From contig PXRK01000067.1 of assembly GCA_003021015.1 (NCBI GenBank), positions 1 through 64,000 on the forward strand: 64,000 nt of DNA. Reading direction: 5' to 3'. This DNA comes from Halobacteriales archaeon QS_4_66_20. Lineage in GTDB: Archaea; Halobacteriota; Halobacteria; Halobacteriales; Haloarculaceae. Positions within the stretch are counted from its first letter, which is position 1. Each line of letters opens with the position of its first letter. The translations under genes were made by a program, and so were the position numbers. Under the pieces are notes generated by a model that saw only the letters and a program-made list of their open reading frames with translations, was not told the DNA's origin and did not search any database. Below, piece after piece: positions 41,640 through 50,139 of the stretch.

Positions 41640-42245
41640 ATGCGTCAGTTCATCGTGGTGGGCCACGACGCCCCGACGACGCCCGACTTCTCGCTGGACG
41701 ACCTGCCGGGAGCGGGCCGGCTCGACCTGCTCGCGCGGTGTGTCACGAGTTCGCTGCTGCTCTCCCACGGTATCCGCGAGGACGTCCGAACGCACCTGGT
41801 GCTGGGCGACACGGTCACCGTCACCGTCGACGGGGCGACAGTCCAGCGGCTCAACCCCGACGAGCGCTCGACGGCGGCCCTCGTGCAAAACGCCCTCGAA
41901 CAGCGCGGGGAGGCGGTCGGCCACGTGGCCGTCGAGCCCTCGCCGGGCGTCTCGCTCAGGCGGCTCGGGCTCGCCGAAACGCTCGACGTGGTGGCTGGTG
42001 ACGGACAGCTCTGTGTCCTCCACGAGGACGGCACCCCTGCGCCCGACCTGGCGCCGCCGACGGACCCCGTCTTTTTGCTGTCGGATCACCGGGCGTTCAC
42101 CGACGCGGAGCTATCGCTCGCCGACGGGCACGCGGACGTGCGGGTGACGCTCGGGCCCGAGAGGCTGCACGCCGACCAGGCGATCACCGTCGCGCATAGC
42201 TGGCTCGACACCGAGGGGTTCGGTAACTTTCATGGAAGTTTGTAG
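41640..42245 (+). CDS. trmY: tRNA (pseudouridine54-N1)-methyltransferase TrmY
   Basis: A protein of 201 residues from the ATG at 41640; an in-frame TTG lies at 41613. It is a SPOUT-fold methyltransferase. The start RQFIVVGHDAPTTPDFSLDDLPGAGRLDLLARCV and the later DPVFLLSDHRAFTDAE match archaeal TrmY. It makes N1-methylpseudouridine at position 54 of archaeal tRNA. The stop leads into the FAU-1-like gene after 50 bp. Confidence 0.94.
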   Translation: MRQFIVVGHDAPTTPDFSLDDLPGAGRLDLLARCVTSSLLLSHGIREDVRTHLVLGDTVTVTVDGATVQRLNPDERSTAALVQNALEQRGEAVGHVAVEPSPGVSLRRLGLAETLDVVAGDGQLCVLHEDGTPAPDLAPPTDPVFLLSDHRAFTDAELSLADGHADVRVTLGPERLHADQAITVAHSWLDTEGFGNFHGSL

Positions 42246-42295
42246 TATTCCGTAGGGTCGGCAGAGCTTTGAGCGTCGCGGACACACCCCCGACT

Positions 42296-43672
42296 ATGAC
42301 AGTCCGGGTTCGCGGGATCTACGCGACGGCACTGACGGCGCTTCTCGAGGACGTCGTGCAGGCGTCGCCGCCGATCCGGGAGCGGTTCGAGGAGTCGTTT
42401 CCCGTCGCGCCGGCCGACGCGGCCGTCGAGACGACCGACGACCGGCAGGGCCTGGGGATCCACGGCGACGGTGCGGCAGTCGACGGGGTCGTCTCCCGCC
42501 TGGACGGCCTCGCGCTGGACACCTTCGCCTGGGACGCTGCGCTCCCGCGCGGCGCGGTGTCGGCCGGGGAGGTCGTCGATACCCTCGGGAGCGGCGCGCT
42601 GGTCGCCTGCGACGACGCCGGGAACCAGGGGTTCCTGCCGTACTCGAAGACGGCCCGCTACGTCGAGGAGGGCGACACGCTGCGGGTCCAGGTCGCGGAG
42701 CCACAGCCGCCCTGGGCTGACCGCCGGCCGGTGCTCGACACGGCGGTCGAGATTCCGGGCGCGCTCGCGACGCTCGTTCGCGGGCGCGCGCCCGAACGCG
42801 ACGGGCCGGAACTGGCAGACATCGTGCCGGCCGACCCCCCGGAGGGCTGGGGGATCGAGTGGCACCGCGACGCCGACGACGCCGATCTCGACGCGCTGGG
42901 TGCGACAATCGAACGGCTGCGCGAGCGCGCTGCCGACCTCGACGCGGCGCTCGCCGACGCCGACCCACCGGCCGACGCCGCGCCGGCGGTCTACTGGCCC
43001 GGCGAGCGCAGCGTCTACTGCTGGTTCGGCCGGGACTCGCGGTTCGCGCTCGACGGGCGCCGCCGGGCCGCGACGACCACGATGGCCGGCCATCACCGGA
43101 TCAAGGCCGCCGACGAGCGCGCCAGTTCCGGCGTCGACTTCGTGGAAGCCGTTTGTGACAGCCCCGACGAGGGCGAGTTTCCCTTCGACGCGGTCACCCG
43201 GCAGTTCGGACCTGCCGAGGGCGACTCGGTCTCGATCGGCCACGGCAAGCCTGACGGCCGGTGTTACGACCTCGGCCCCGGAGAGGTGACCGGGCGGTCG
43301 ACCAACGGTCAGGTGACCGTTCGCCGCGAACTCACCCCCGGCGGTACCTACGACGCGCTGGGCGGCGAGATCCAGCCCGGCGACGTTGCGATCACGAAGG
43401 TTAGGGAGGGGCGGTGGTGGTACCCGACGGTGTACCGCGGCGAGGACGGCGAGACCCGGGGGACGTACGTCAACGTCTGCACGCCCGTCGAGGTGTTTCC
43501 CCGAACGGTCCGGTACGTCGACCTCCACGTCGACGTGATCAAACAGCCGGACGGGACCGTCGAACGGGTCGACGCGGACGAACTCGCGGCCGCCGTGGAC
43601 GCCGGCGATATCTCTCCAGCACTCGCGGAGAAAGCCCGCGACGTCGCGACGGCCGTCGAGAACGCGCTGTAA
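42296..43672 (+). CDS. FAU-1-like RNA-binding protein / putative ribonuclease (DUF402)
   Basis: A protein of 458 residues from the ATG at 42296. The N-terminal S1/RNase E-like region (MTVRVRGIYATALTALLEDV; GNQGFLPYSKTARYVEEGDTLRVQV, about 108-132) precedes a DUF402 domain (about 370-440; GRWWYPTVYRGEDGETRGTYVN, then CTPVEVFPRTVRYVDLHVDVI). This is the archaeal FAU-1 family, which binds AU-rich RNA and has been proposed as an RNase E/G-like nuclease involved in 5S rRNA. It follows trmY. Confidence 0.9.
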   Translation: MTVRVRGIYATALTALLEDVVQASPPIRERFEESFPVAPADAAVETTDDRQGLGIHGDGAAVDGVVSRLDGLALDTFAWDAALPRGAVSAGEVVDTLGSGALVACDDAGNQGFLPYSKTARYVEEGDTLRVQVAEPQPPWADRRPVLDTAVEIPGALATLVRGRAPERDGPELADIVPADPPEGWGIEWHRDADDADLDALGATIERLRERAADLDAALADADPPADAAPAVYWPGERSVYCWFGRDSRFALDGRRRAATTTMAGHHRIKAADERASSGVDFVEAVCDSPDEGEFPFDAVTRQFGPAEGDSVSIGHGKPDGRCYDLGPGEVTGRSTNGQVTVRRELTPGGTYDALGGEIQPGDVAITKVREGRWWYPTVYRGEDGETRGTYVNVCTPVEVFPRTVRYVDLHVDVIKQPDGTVERVDADELAAAVDAGDISPALAEKARDVATAVENAL

Positions 43673-43726
43673 TCGCCTCCGCGTGCATCATCGACGCCCT
43701 GGAAAACAACTGACAGCCAGTGTTGA

Positions 43727-43833
43727 TAGTGATCGTTGTGACTCGTTGCTCGGGTATTCCTCAGACGCCAGTTTCGGGCCGTGAAACGACCGCGAATGCG
43801 ATGTGGTGGTGAAAATACTCACAACAATCAGTA
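43727..43833. mobile_element. MITE-like element, type A
   Basis: A 107-bp element with ends TAGTGATCGTTGTGA / TCACAACAATCAGTA. Left flank is TGA at 43724-43726, right flank CGA at 43834-43836. It ends 47 bp upstream of the cysS start, so it lies in the promoter region. Confidence 0.85.
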
Positions 43834-43880
43834 CGAGACAGATCACAGCGTTCAAACGATAGCGAGTGAACCTATGCACA

Positions 43881-45371
43881 ATGACGCTCCGCGTGACGAA
43901 CTCACTCACCCGCGAGCGCGAGCGCTTCGAGCCACAGGACCCCGACTCTGTCTTGCTGTACTACTGTGGCCTGACGACCTCGGATCCGGCCCATCTGGGC
44001 CACGCTCGCGGGTGGGTCCACGTCGACGTGATGCACCGGTGGCTGGAGTGGCTGGGGTACGACGTCCGCCACGTCGAGAACTTCACGGACGTCAACGAGA
44101 AGATCGTCGCCCGCGTCGGCGAGGACGGCGACACCGAGGCCGACGTCGCCGCGTCGTACGTCCGTGACATCCTCCGGGACATGCGCTCGCTGAACCTCCT
44201 GCGCGCGGAGGTGTACCCGCGCGTCTCCGAGCACGTCCCCGAGATCGTCGACCTCGTCGAGCGCCTGATCGACCGCGGCTACGCCTACGAGGCCAACGGC
44301 TCCGTCTACTTCGACGTTACCACCTTCGAGGAGTACGGCAAACTCTCGAACCAGGACCCCGACGAGATGGAACCGCAGGGCAGCGAAGACGAGCAGGCCG
44401 AGAAGCGTAACCCGGCGGACTTCGCGCTCTGGAAGGCCGGCGGCGTCGACTCCGACGAGATCGAACAGCACCAGCACGACGCCGCCGCGCCGGCCGAGCA
44501 GGCTGTCGAGACCGCCCAGACCTGGGACTCGCCGTGGGGCCGTGGCCGTCCCGGCTGGCACATCGAGTGCTCCGCGATGAGTATGACCCACCTCGACGAC
44601 ACCATCGACATCCACGTCGGGGGCCAGGACCTCGTCTTCCCTCACCACGAGAACGAGATCGCCCAGAGCGAGGCGGCCACCGGCGAGACGTTCGCCCGCT
44701 ACTGGCTGCACGTCCGCCTGCTCGACGCGCCCGACGAGGAGAAGATGTCCTCCTCGCTGGGCAACTTCGAGACGGTCGAGGAGGCAGCCGAGCGCTACGG
44801 CCCCAACGCCGTCCGGACGTTCCTGCTGTCGACGGCGTACCACAACGAGGCGACCTACAGCCCGGAGACGATGGCCGAGGCAGAGGAGCGCTGGGACCGC
44901 CTGGAGCGGGGGTACGAGCGCGCGGTCGACGCCGCCGACAGCATCGACGCCCGGACGAAAGTCGTCGACCAGTCGCTGCGGGACGCCATCCCGGCGATCC
45001 GCGAGGAGTTCGCGGCGGCGATGAACGACGACTTCAACACCCGCGAGGCGCTGTCGGCGCTGCTGGAACTGGTCAACGTCGTCAACCGCCACCTCGACGA
45101 GCACGCGGAGTACGACTACCGCGGCCTCCGCAGCGCCGTCGAGACGTTCGAGGAGTTCGGCGGCGGCGTCCTTGGCCTCCAGTTCGGCGATGCAGCCGAC
45201 GACGGCGGCGTCTCCGTTGCGGAGGAGATGGTCGAACTCGTCCTCGACCTGCGCGAGCAGGAGCGCGCGGCGGGCAACTACGAGCGCGCCGACGAACTCC
45301 GCGACGACCTCGAAGCGCTCGGCGTCGAGGTACAGGACACTGACGACGGCTACGAGTACCGCTTCGAGTAG
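43881..45371 (+). CDS. cysS: Cysteinyl-tRNA synthetase
   Basis: A protein of 496 residues from the ATG at 43881; GTG at 43866 and ATG at 43874 are alternatives (only the former is in frame). Class I synthetase: the HIGH-like box PAHLGHARGW near residue 37, zinc-ligand Cys in YYCGLTTSD, WHIECSAMS and the FPHHENE motif, and KMSSSLGN (KMSKS-like). It charges tRNA-Cys. Many archaea use the SepRS route instead; this organism has a direct CysRS. Confidence 0.96.
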   Translation: MTLRVTNSLTRERERFEPQDPDSVLLYYCGLTTSDPAHLGHARGWVHVDVMHRWLEWLGYDVRHVENFTDVNEKIVARVGEDGDTEADVAASYVRDILRDMRSLNLLRAEVYPRVSEHVPEIVDLVERLIDRGYAYEANGSVYFDVTTFEEYGKLSNQDPDEMEPQGSEDEQAEKRNPADFALWKAGGVDSDEIEQHQHDAAAPAEQAVETAQTWDSPWGRGRPGWHIECSAMSMTHLDDTIDIHVGGQDLVFPHHENEIAQSEAATGETFARYWLHVRLLDAPDEEKMSSSLGNFETVEEAAERYGPNAVRTFLLSTAYHNEATYSPETMAEAEERWDRLERGYERAVDAADSIDARTKVVDQSLRDAIPAIREEFAAAMNDDFNTREALSALLELVNVVNRHLDEHAEYDYRGLRSAVETFEEFGGGVLGLQFGDAADDGGVSVAEEMVELVLDLREQERAAGNYERADELRDDLEALGVEVQDTDDGYEYRFE

Positions 45372-45489
45372 CCAAGCGCCGAGGGCTTTTTGCGTCTGAC
45401 CAGCACTGGTCACGGTGCCAGCGGTTACTGGGAAGGATGGTTCCTCAAACGCCAGCAGTTTTTTGCCATCCGGGAGCAAGCAGGTAGAT

Positions 45490-45792
45490 ATGGGTGACTT
45501 CGACGGGCTCGATCTGCAGGCGGTCGAGGACCACCTCGACGAGGGCGACGAGCGAGGAGGTAGCAACCGCGTCGTACTCGGGGTGCTCGACGGGACGACG
45601 CCGCCCGAGGAGTGGGTCGAGGTGTTCGACTCCGGCGCGGTCCTCGTGCTGAACGTCGAGGGGGATCTGAACGAACTCGCGGCGGGCTTCGCCCGCGACA
45701 TCAAGGAAGCTGGCGGGCACATCATGCACTTCCGGGGGTTCCTGATCGTCACGCCGCCGACCGTGCAGATCGACGCCGACCGGCTGGACTGA
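45490..45792 (+). CDS. Haloarchaeal conserved protein (DUF5779-like)
   Basis: A protein of 100 residues from the ATG at 45490. The body RVVLGVLDGTTPPEEWVEVFDSGAVLVLNVEGDLNELAAGFARDIKEAGGHIMHFRGFLIVTPP is a compact alpha/beta domain widely conserved in haloarchaea under DUF5779. No function is known. It lies 118 bp after cysS. Confidence 0.85.
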   Translation: MGDFDGLDLQAVEDHLDEGDERGGSNRVVLGVLDGTTPPEEWVEVFDSGAVLVLNVEGDLNELAAGFARDIKEAGGHIMHFRGFLIVTPPTVQIDADRLD

Positions 45793-45936
45793 CCGCCGAT
45801 CAGTTCGCAGCAGCCAAGCGGCGAAGCTGATGCTGGCTCAGCGGCGTGGGAGGGAGTCACCAGCCTCGTTTCTCGACCGCGTCGATGACCGCTCGGCGTA
45901 GACACCGTCACTCGTGAATGTTGTTCCGGCCTCTCA

Positions 45937-46045
45937 TACTGATTGTTGTGATTATTTTCAGCACCACATCGCAATAGCGGCGGTTTCACGGCCCGAAACT
46001 GGCGTCTGAGGAATACCCGGCGGTAAAGAGTCACAACAATCAGTA
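45937..46045. mobile_element. MITE-like element, type A
   Basis: A 109-bp element with ends TACTGATTGTTGTGA / TCACAACAATCAGTA. Flanks are TCA at 45934-45936 and TAA at 46046-46048. The interior carries GCAATAGCGGCGGTTTCACG, the best-conserved type A core. Confidence 0.88.
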
Positions 46046-46054
46046 TAAGCCTCA

Positions 46055-46134
46055 TAGTGATTATTGTGAGTCGTTCCGGGATCGACCGCGGTACTGCGTG
46101 CGGTCGACCCGGTAAACAGTCACAATAATCACTA
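46055..46134. mobile_element. MITE-like element, type B (identical to 32128-32207)
   Basis: An 80-bp element flanked by TCA at 46052-46054 and TCA at 46135-46137. The right TCA is the stop codon of the VOC gene on the minus strand. It stands nine bases from the type A copy, so the two elements are adjacent. Confidence 0.92.
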
Positions 46135-46821
46135 TCAGCGCTCGACTAGCGACAGGTAGTGCCCGTCCCGATCGACGACGCGGACACCCTTCTCGGTCTC
46201 CTCGATCCGGCGGGCGTCGTTAGCGACGCGGTCGGCGATCGCCGCGGGGTCGTCGGCCGCGACGCCGAAGTCGACGTGGAGGCCGCCGCGGGCGTCGGCG
46301 ATGCCGAGGTGTGGCTCCCACAGCTCCAGCGCGAGCGAGCCGGTAGTCATCCGGACGCGCGTGCGCTCCTCGCCGCGGTCGACCGTTTCGAAGCCGATCG
46401 CCTCGTAGAACGGGACAGCACGGTCGAGGGACTCGACCTCCAGGACGACCTCGAAGATGCCGTCGATCCCGGGGCCGTCGACCGATGACTGGCCGAGTTC
46501 GACGCAGTTGCCGTCGGGGTCGTAGAAGTACAGCGACGCCGAGTCGCCGAACGTATGCTCGACGAGGTCGAACCGGTCGTCGAGGCGGTCGTACCACTGG
46601 TCGTACTCCGGGGCCGGGATCGAGAGTGCATAATGGGTGTGGACTCCGCCCCGCGGCACTCCGCCCGGACTCCGCAGGATCAGGTCCGGATCGCCGGCCG
46701 CGAACGCCACCTCCACCTCGTTCTCGCGGCGCACCGCCAAATCGAGAAACGCCTCATAGAACGCCTGCGACCGGTCGATATACTTCGCTTCGAGCGCGAG
46801 CCACTCGAGTGTCCCGAGCAT
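46135..46821 (-). CDS. VOC superfamily protein (glyoxalase/dioxygenase-like)
   Basis: A 228-residue protein with two VOC modules. The first (about 3-115) has YIDRSQAFYEAFLDLAV, HTHYALSIP and SLYFYDPDGNCVELGQ. The second (about 120-225) has IFEVVLEVESLDRAVPFYEAIGF and VVDRDGHYLSLVE. Metal ligands His and Glu are visible in the first. This type resembles catechol 2,3-dioxygenase or CatE-like proteins, but its substrate is unknown. The stop is the MITE flank. Confidence 0.9.
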   Translation of the reverse strand: MLGTLEWLALEAKYIDRSQAFYEAFLDLAVRRENEVEVAFAAGDPDLILRSPGGVPRGGVHTHYALSIPAPEYDQWYDRLDDRFDLVEHTFGDSASLYFYDPDGNCVELGQSSVDGPGIDGIFEVVLEVESLDRAVPFYEAIGFETVDRGEERTRVRMTTGSLALELWEPHLGIADARGGLHVDFGVAADDPAAIADRVANDARRIEETEKGVRVVDRDGHYLSLVER

Positions 46822-47132
46822 ACCCCCGCTTGGGCCCGTCGGTAAATTACTGTTTTCCGTGTAAAAACAAATACACGATCTGGTTGATGAACATGAACAA
46901 GTCCCCGATTGAGGTTACGGTCACGATACACTTCGTTCTGACTACTGACCCAACTGAACAGTACCCACTTGCCGCCTTCGCGGAACAACCTCTCTCGGGC
47001 GATGTAAGCCAGTGCTCTATGGGAGTGTACCTTGTACTGGTGTGAATGAACAGTGCTTAAATTGCGAATTAATTCAGCGGACCACAGATATATTACAGCT
47101 TAGGACGTATAACGCATTAAGCAGGGACGCCA
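46822..47132. other. Low-GC gene-poor interval
   Basis: This interval is clearly lower in GC than its surroundings. A 52-codon frame (46887-47045, starting MNMNKSPIEVTV) is present but has no recognised homology and I do not call it. Several AT-rich boxes (GATATATTAC near 47086, GTATAACG near 47108) precede the HTH gene at 47133. Confidence 0.4.
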
Positions 47133-47702
47133 ATGGATCTAACTGACACGCCAAACGATATTCGGGACGAAGATGAGGAACCGCCTGACTTCGAGGAGTG
47201 GGATGACCCGGAAGCAGTGCTGAAAGGCGGGCCGATCAGAGAACGAATGCTGGATGTAATGCTCCAAGTGCGGGAGCCAACGAAGGTCGCAGCGATTGCT
47301 AAGCGAGCTGACTGCGATACTGAAACAGCGCGGGATTACTTGGAGTGGTTCGCCGAGATGGGGATAGTCCGCGAAATCGAGGGGCGGCCGATCCAGTATG
47401 AGCGAAACGAGTCGTACCGGAAGTGGCGGCGCGTCGAGCAGATCCGTGAGGAGTACTCTGATGAGGAACTCGTGGAGACACTGAGCGAGACGATGGACAC
47501 GATCGCAGACTATCGAGAGCGGTTCGACGCTGACTCGCCTGACGATGTGTCGTTGACGGACGCCGATTCCGGGACAACAGTTGAGGAGAGGTGGGAGGCG
47601 TTGAGCGAGTGGGCCACGCTGGAACGTCGGGCGGAGTTGTTGGATGCGGCGCGGCGAGATGAGAGCACGTCGGGTGGGAGTGTCGGGCGCATCGATGCCT
47701 GA
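47133..47702 (+). CDS. Haloarchaeal HTH protein (DUF7342-like)
   Basis: A 189-residue acidic protein. GGPIRERMLDVMLQVREPTKVAAIAKRADCDTETARDYLEWF is a helix-turn-helix (about 31-73) with a wing MGIVREIEGRPIQYERNESY. A coiled region follows (VEQIREEYSDEELVETLSETM). This type commonly forms a two-gene unit with a partner whose start overlaps, and is often on mobile or accessory DNA. Codon use and GC here are lower than in flanking genes, suggesting transfer. Its partner at 47695 is truncated. Confidence 0.78.
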   Translation: MDLTDTPNDIRDEDEEPPDFEEWDDPEAVLKGGPIRERMLDVMLQVREPTKVAAIAKRADCDTETARDYLEWFAEMGIVREIEGRPIQYERNESYRKWRRVEQIREEYSDEELVETLSETMDTIADYRERFDADSPDDVSLTDADSGTTVEERWEALSEWATLERRAELLDAARRDESTSGGSVGRIDA

Positions 47703-47820
47703 TGACGAGTCTGCAGGCGAGACTGGTCCGATTGATACAGACGTATTGCGGCGGATTGTCCGCCGGTTAGGCTATTCTGCTGACCGATTCGGGAGAAAAG
47801 AACTGGATAACTCTCCACGT
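47695..47820 (+). pseudogene. Truncated partner gene of the DUF7342-like protein
   Basis: An ATG at 47695 overlaps the upstream stop by eight bases. The frame reads MPDDESAGETGPIDTDVLRR, then IVRRLGYSADRFGRKELDNS, before it runs into the 37-bp-type MITE right end (47811-47837) and the 3' end of the opposing PQQ-type gene. Only about 40 residues remain, so the gene was cut by a rearrangement or insertion. Confidence 0.6.
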
Positions 47821-47837
47821 ACTCGCGTTCGACAGTA
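47811..47837. repeat. Right-end fragment of the 37-bp MITE type
   Basis: CTCTCCACGTACTCGCGTTC then GACAGTA matches 2455-2481. TCA at 47838-47840 follows, which is the stop codon of the minus-strand dehydrogenase gene. Confidence 0.7.
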
Positions 47838-49226
47838 TCAGTTCGGGTGCAGTCGGACGAGCACGTCGTCGCGGTCGGCCGGGAACCCGCTGTCGGCCCG
47901 GCCGTCGCGGTTCGAGGTGACGGCGTAGAGGTCGCCGTTCGGTCCCTGCTCGACGTGGCGCACCCGCCCGAGTTCGTCCGCCAGCAGCCCGGTGCTCGCG
48001 GCGTGATACGCCTCGTCCATCCAGTCCGCGTCGTGGACGGTCCCGTGGTCGGCCGAGAGCCGCGACCCGTCGCGTGCGATCGTGACCGCGAGGAGTCGCT
48101 GGCTGATGAGGCCGCCCACGAGCAGGCGATTCTGCAGCGACGGGACCGCATCACCGGTGTAGAAGCAACTGCCGGAGGGCGCCCAGGACGGTGCGTCAGC
48201 GACGGGTCGCTGGTAGCCGGTCCCCTCGTAGCTATCGAACTCGCCGCTGTTGCGGGCCTCGGGCCAGCCGTAGTTGCCGCCGGGCCGGAGGACGTTCACC
48301 TCGTCGCCGCCGCCCGGACCGTGCTCGGTGATGACCGGCGTTCCGTCCGGCAGAAACGAAATCCCCTGTGGGTTCCGGTGGCCGTACGTGAACACCCGCG
48401 GATCGGCGTCCTCGCCGATGTCGGGGTTGGCTTCAGGGGCAGTCCCGTCCGGCTTCACGCGCAGAATCTTGCCGCCGAGCTCGCCCGGATCCGCGATTTT
48501 CTCGGGGTTCTCGATCCCCGGATCGCCGTCCCCGGTCGCGATCCAGAGGTAGTTCGCCGGCCCGAACGTGATGCGGCCGCCGTTGTGGTACGTATCCCCC
48601 GGGATCCCCCCGACGATCGGCCAGGACTCCTCTGTGGGGTCCTCGGCAGTCGCGTCGAACGCCACGACGCGATTGCTGCGCTCGCCGTCCATCTCGGTCG
48701 TGAAGTAGGCGTACACCAGCGGCACGTCCGGATAGTTCGGATGGACAGCGATCCCGAGCAGTCCACCTTCACCGCCCGTGACGTACCAGCTGTCCTCCTC
48801 GGAGCCCGGATCGAGCGCCTCCGCGTCGACGACCGAGTCGGGTGCCGCGACCGGTTCGTACTCGCCCTCGTTGACGGTCAGAATCCGGCCGGTGCGTTCG
48901 GTAACGAACAGTTCGCCGCTCGGCGCGAACGCCAGGTCCCATCCGATCGCGAGGTTCTCGGCGAGCACCTCGAACCCGTAGCTACCGGGCCCGGGTGCGG
49001 TTTCTGGCGCTTTCCAGTCTGGGTCGTAGCGGTCCCAGTCAGCCGTCTCGTGGTCGACGGTCACGTCGAACGGGAACCGGTCGGACGCGTCGTCGGTCGG
49101 ATCCGGCGTGGGCGACGGTGCGTCGTCCTCCTCGTTCAGGTTCGACAGACAGCCAGCGAGCGTCGAGAGCCCGAGCGCCCCGGTCGCCCGCAGCAGACGC
49201 CTGCGCGTGCTTCTGCCGGTCGTCAT
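47838..49226 (-). CDS. PQQ-dependent sugar dehydrogenase (soluble glucose/sorbosone type), lipoprotein
   Basis: A protein of 462 residues from the ATG at 49226. Tat lipoprotein signal: STRRRLLRATGALGLSTLAGC, with lipobox LAGC near residue 26. An acidic Thr/Pro tether follows. The six-bladed propeller carries GWDLAFAPSGELFVTERTGR, GGEGGLLGIAVHPNYP, DTYHNGGRITFGP, YGHRNPQGISFLPDGTPVITEHGPGGGDEVN and NYGWPE, the hallmarks of the GSDH family. It oxidises an extracellular aldose with PQQ, if PQQ is available. The stop is the flank of a MITE fragment. Confidence 0.92.
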   Translation of the reverse strand: MTTGRSTRRRLLRATGALGLSTLAGCLSNLNEEDDAPSPTPDPTDDASDRFPFDVTVDHETADWDRYDPDWKAPETAPGPGSYGFEVLAENLAIGWDLAFAPSGELFVTERTGRILTVNEGEYEPVAAPDSVVDAEALDPGSEEDSWYVTGGEGGLLGIAVHPNYPDVPLVYAYFTTEMDGERSNRVVAFDATAEDPTEESWPIVGGIPGDTYHNGGRITFGPANYLWIATGDGDPGIENPEKIADPGELGGKILRVKPDGTAPEANPDIGEDADPRVFTYGHRNPQGISFLPDGTPVITEHGPGGGDEVNVLRPGGNYGWPEARNSGEFDSYEGTGYQRPVADAPSWAPSGSCFYTGDAVPSLQNRLLVGGLISQRLLAVTIARDGSRLSADHGTVHDADWMDEAYHAASTGLLADELGRVRHVEQGPNGDLYAVTSNRDGRADSGFPADRDDVLVRLHPN

Positions 49227-49332
49227 GTCCGCGAGTCGTGGGCTGATAGTGAAGTGTCTTCGGATCGGACCGTCGGCGATTCTCCCCCGGAAGCCGGTTA
49301 AACCGGAGGGACTCCTGGTCACCGACTGGCCG

Positions 49333-50139
49333 TCACGCGCGGTCAGTCACCCCCGTATCAGGGGGCGAACTATCACTGCCGACGCTCTTGGCAATGTCGT
49401 CGAGGGACTTCATCTCGAAAACGAAGTGATTCGCCGGGATCGCCTCGACGAGGGGCTCGTGGTCGGGCAACGGCTCGTGCTGGTCGGCGGTACCGTCGTT
49501 GTCGTGGAGGTGACAGACCCGGATCCTCTCGCCGAACGCCGCGACGAACGCCTTCCAGTCCTCGCCGTTCACGTTCGCGTGGCCGACATCCAGCGTGACG
49601 CCGAGGTACTTCGGGGTCACGTCGACGGTCTCCAGGACCGACGCGAGGTCCGCCGGCGTCGTGGTGTAGCGCAGCCTGTCCTCGTCGATGGGCTGGTTCT
49701 CCAGACACAGCGGCACCCCCAGCACCTGGGCGTACTCGGCACACTCGGCGAGCGACAGCCGGGCGTTCGCCCGCGCTTGCTCGCGAACCCACTCTGGGTA
49801 GCGCTTTGGGACCGACCCGCCGTGGACGACAACCGCCTCGGCCCCGGCGTCGGCGGCGTCGTCGATCGTCCGCTTGACGCGCTCGACGGAGTGCTGGCGG
49901 ACCACCTCGTCGTAGCTGCCGAGGTTCCAGTCACGGAACGGTGCGTGGTAGGTGACGCTGACGCCGTGGCGGTCGGACAGTTCCCGGATCCCCTCGGGGT
50001 CGGGCGTGTCGGGGTGGCCGGCGAGGTACTCGCGTTTGAGTTCGACGTGGTCCAGCCCGAGATCGGTGACATAGCGCATGAACTCCGCGACGGTCGCCCC
50101 GAAGCGGATGTCCATCGCCGCGCCGACGCTTTCGGTCAT
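49333..50139 (-). CDS. TIM-barrel sugar isomerase/endonuclease IV-like protein of the phn operon
   Basis: A protein of 268 residues from the ATG at 50139. A xylose isomerase-like TIM barrel (AP endonuclease family 2). The metal ligands are all present: LENQPID, LDVGHANVNG, VCHLHDNDG and FVFEMKSL, besides GAEAVVVHGGSVP. The start overlaps the phnM stop by four bases (ATGA), so it is the last gene of the C-P lyase operon. Reaction unknown. No phnP is found in the window, so hydrolysis of ribose cyclic phosphate or isomerisation of a ribose phosphate is a reasonable guess. Confidence 0.85.
   Translation of the reverse strand: MTESVGAAMDIRFGATVAEFMRYVTDLGLDHVELKREYLAGHPDTPDPEGIRELSDRHGVSVTYHAPFRDWNLGSYDEVVRQHSVERVKRTIDDAADAGAEAVVVHGGSVPKRYPEWVREQARANARLSLAECAEYAQVLGVPLCLENQPIDEDRLRYTTTPADLASVLETVDVTPKYLGVTLDVGHANVNGEDWKAFVAAFGERIRVCHLHDNDGTADQHEPLPDHEPLVEAIPANHFVFEMKSLDDIAKSVGSDSSPPDTGVTDRA

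Noticed and set aside
40764-42089. Long minus-strand frame over the alpha/beta hydrolase and trmY
   Set aside because: Antisense of two well-supported genes; no homology recognised.
43902-46055. 717-codon open frame on the minus strand over cysS
   Set aside because: Antisense shadow of cysS and the following genes, running through a MITE; Val/Leu/Arg-rich with no family pattern.
46887-47045. 52-codon ORF starting MNMNKSPIEVTV
   Set aside because: No recognised homology, no promoter at the right distance, and it sits in decayed low-GC DNA. Possibly a remnant of a transposon gene.
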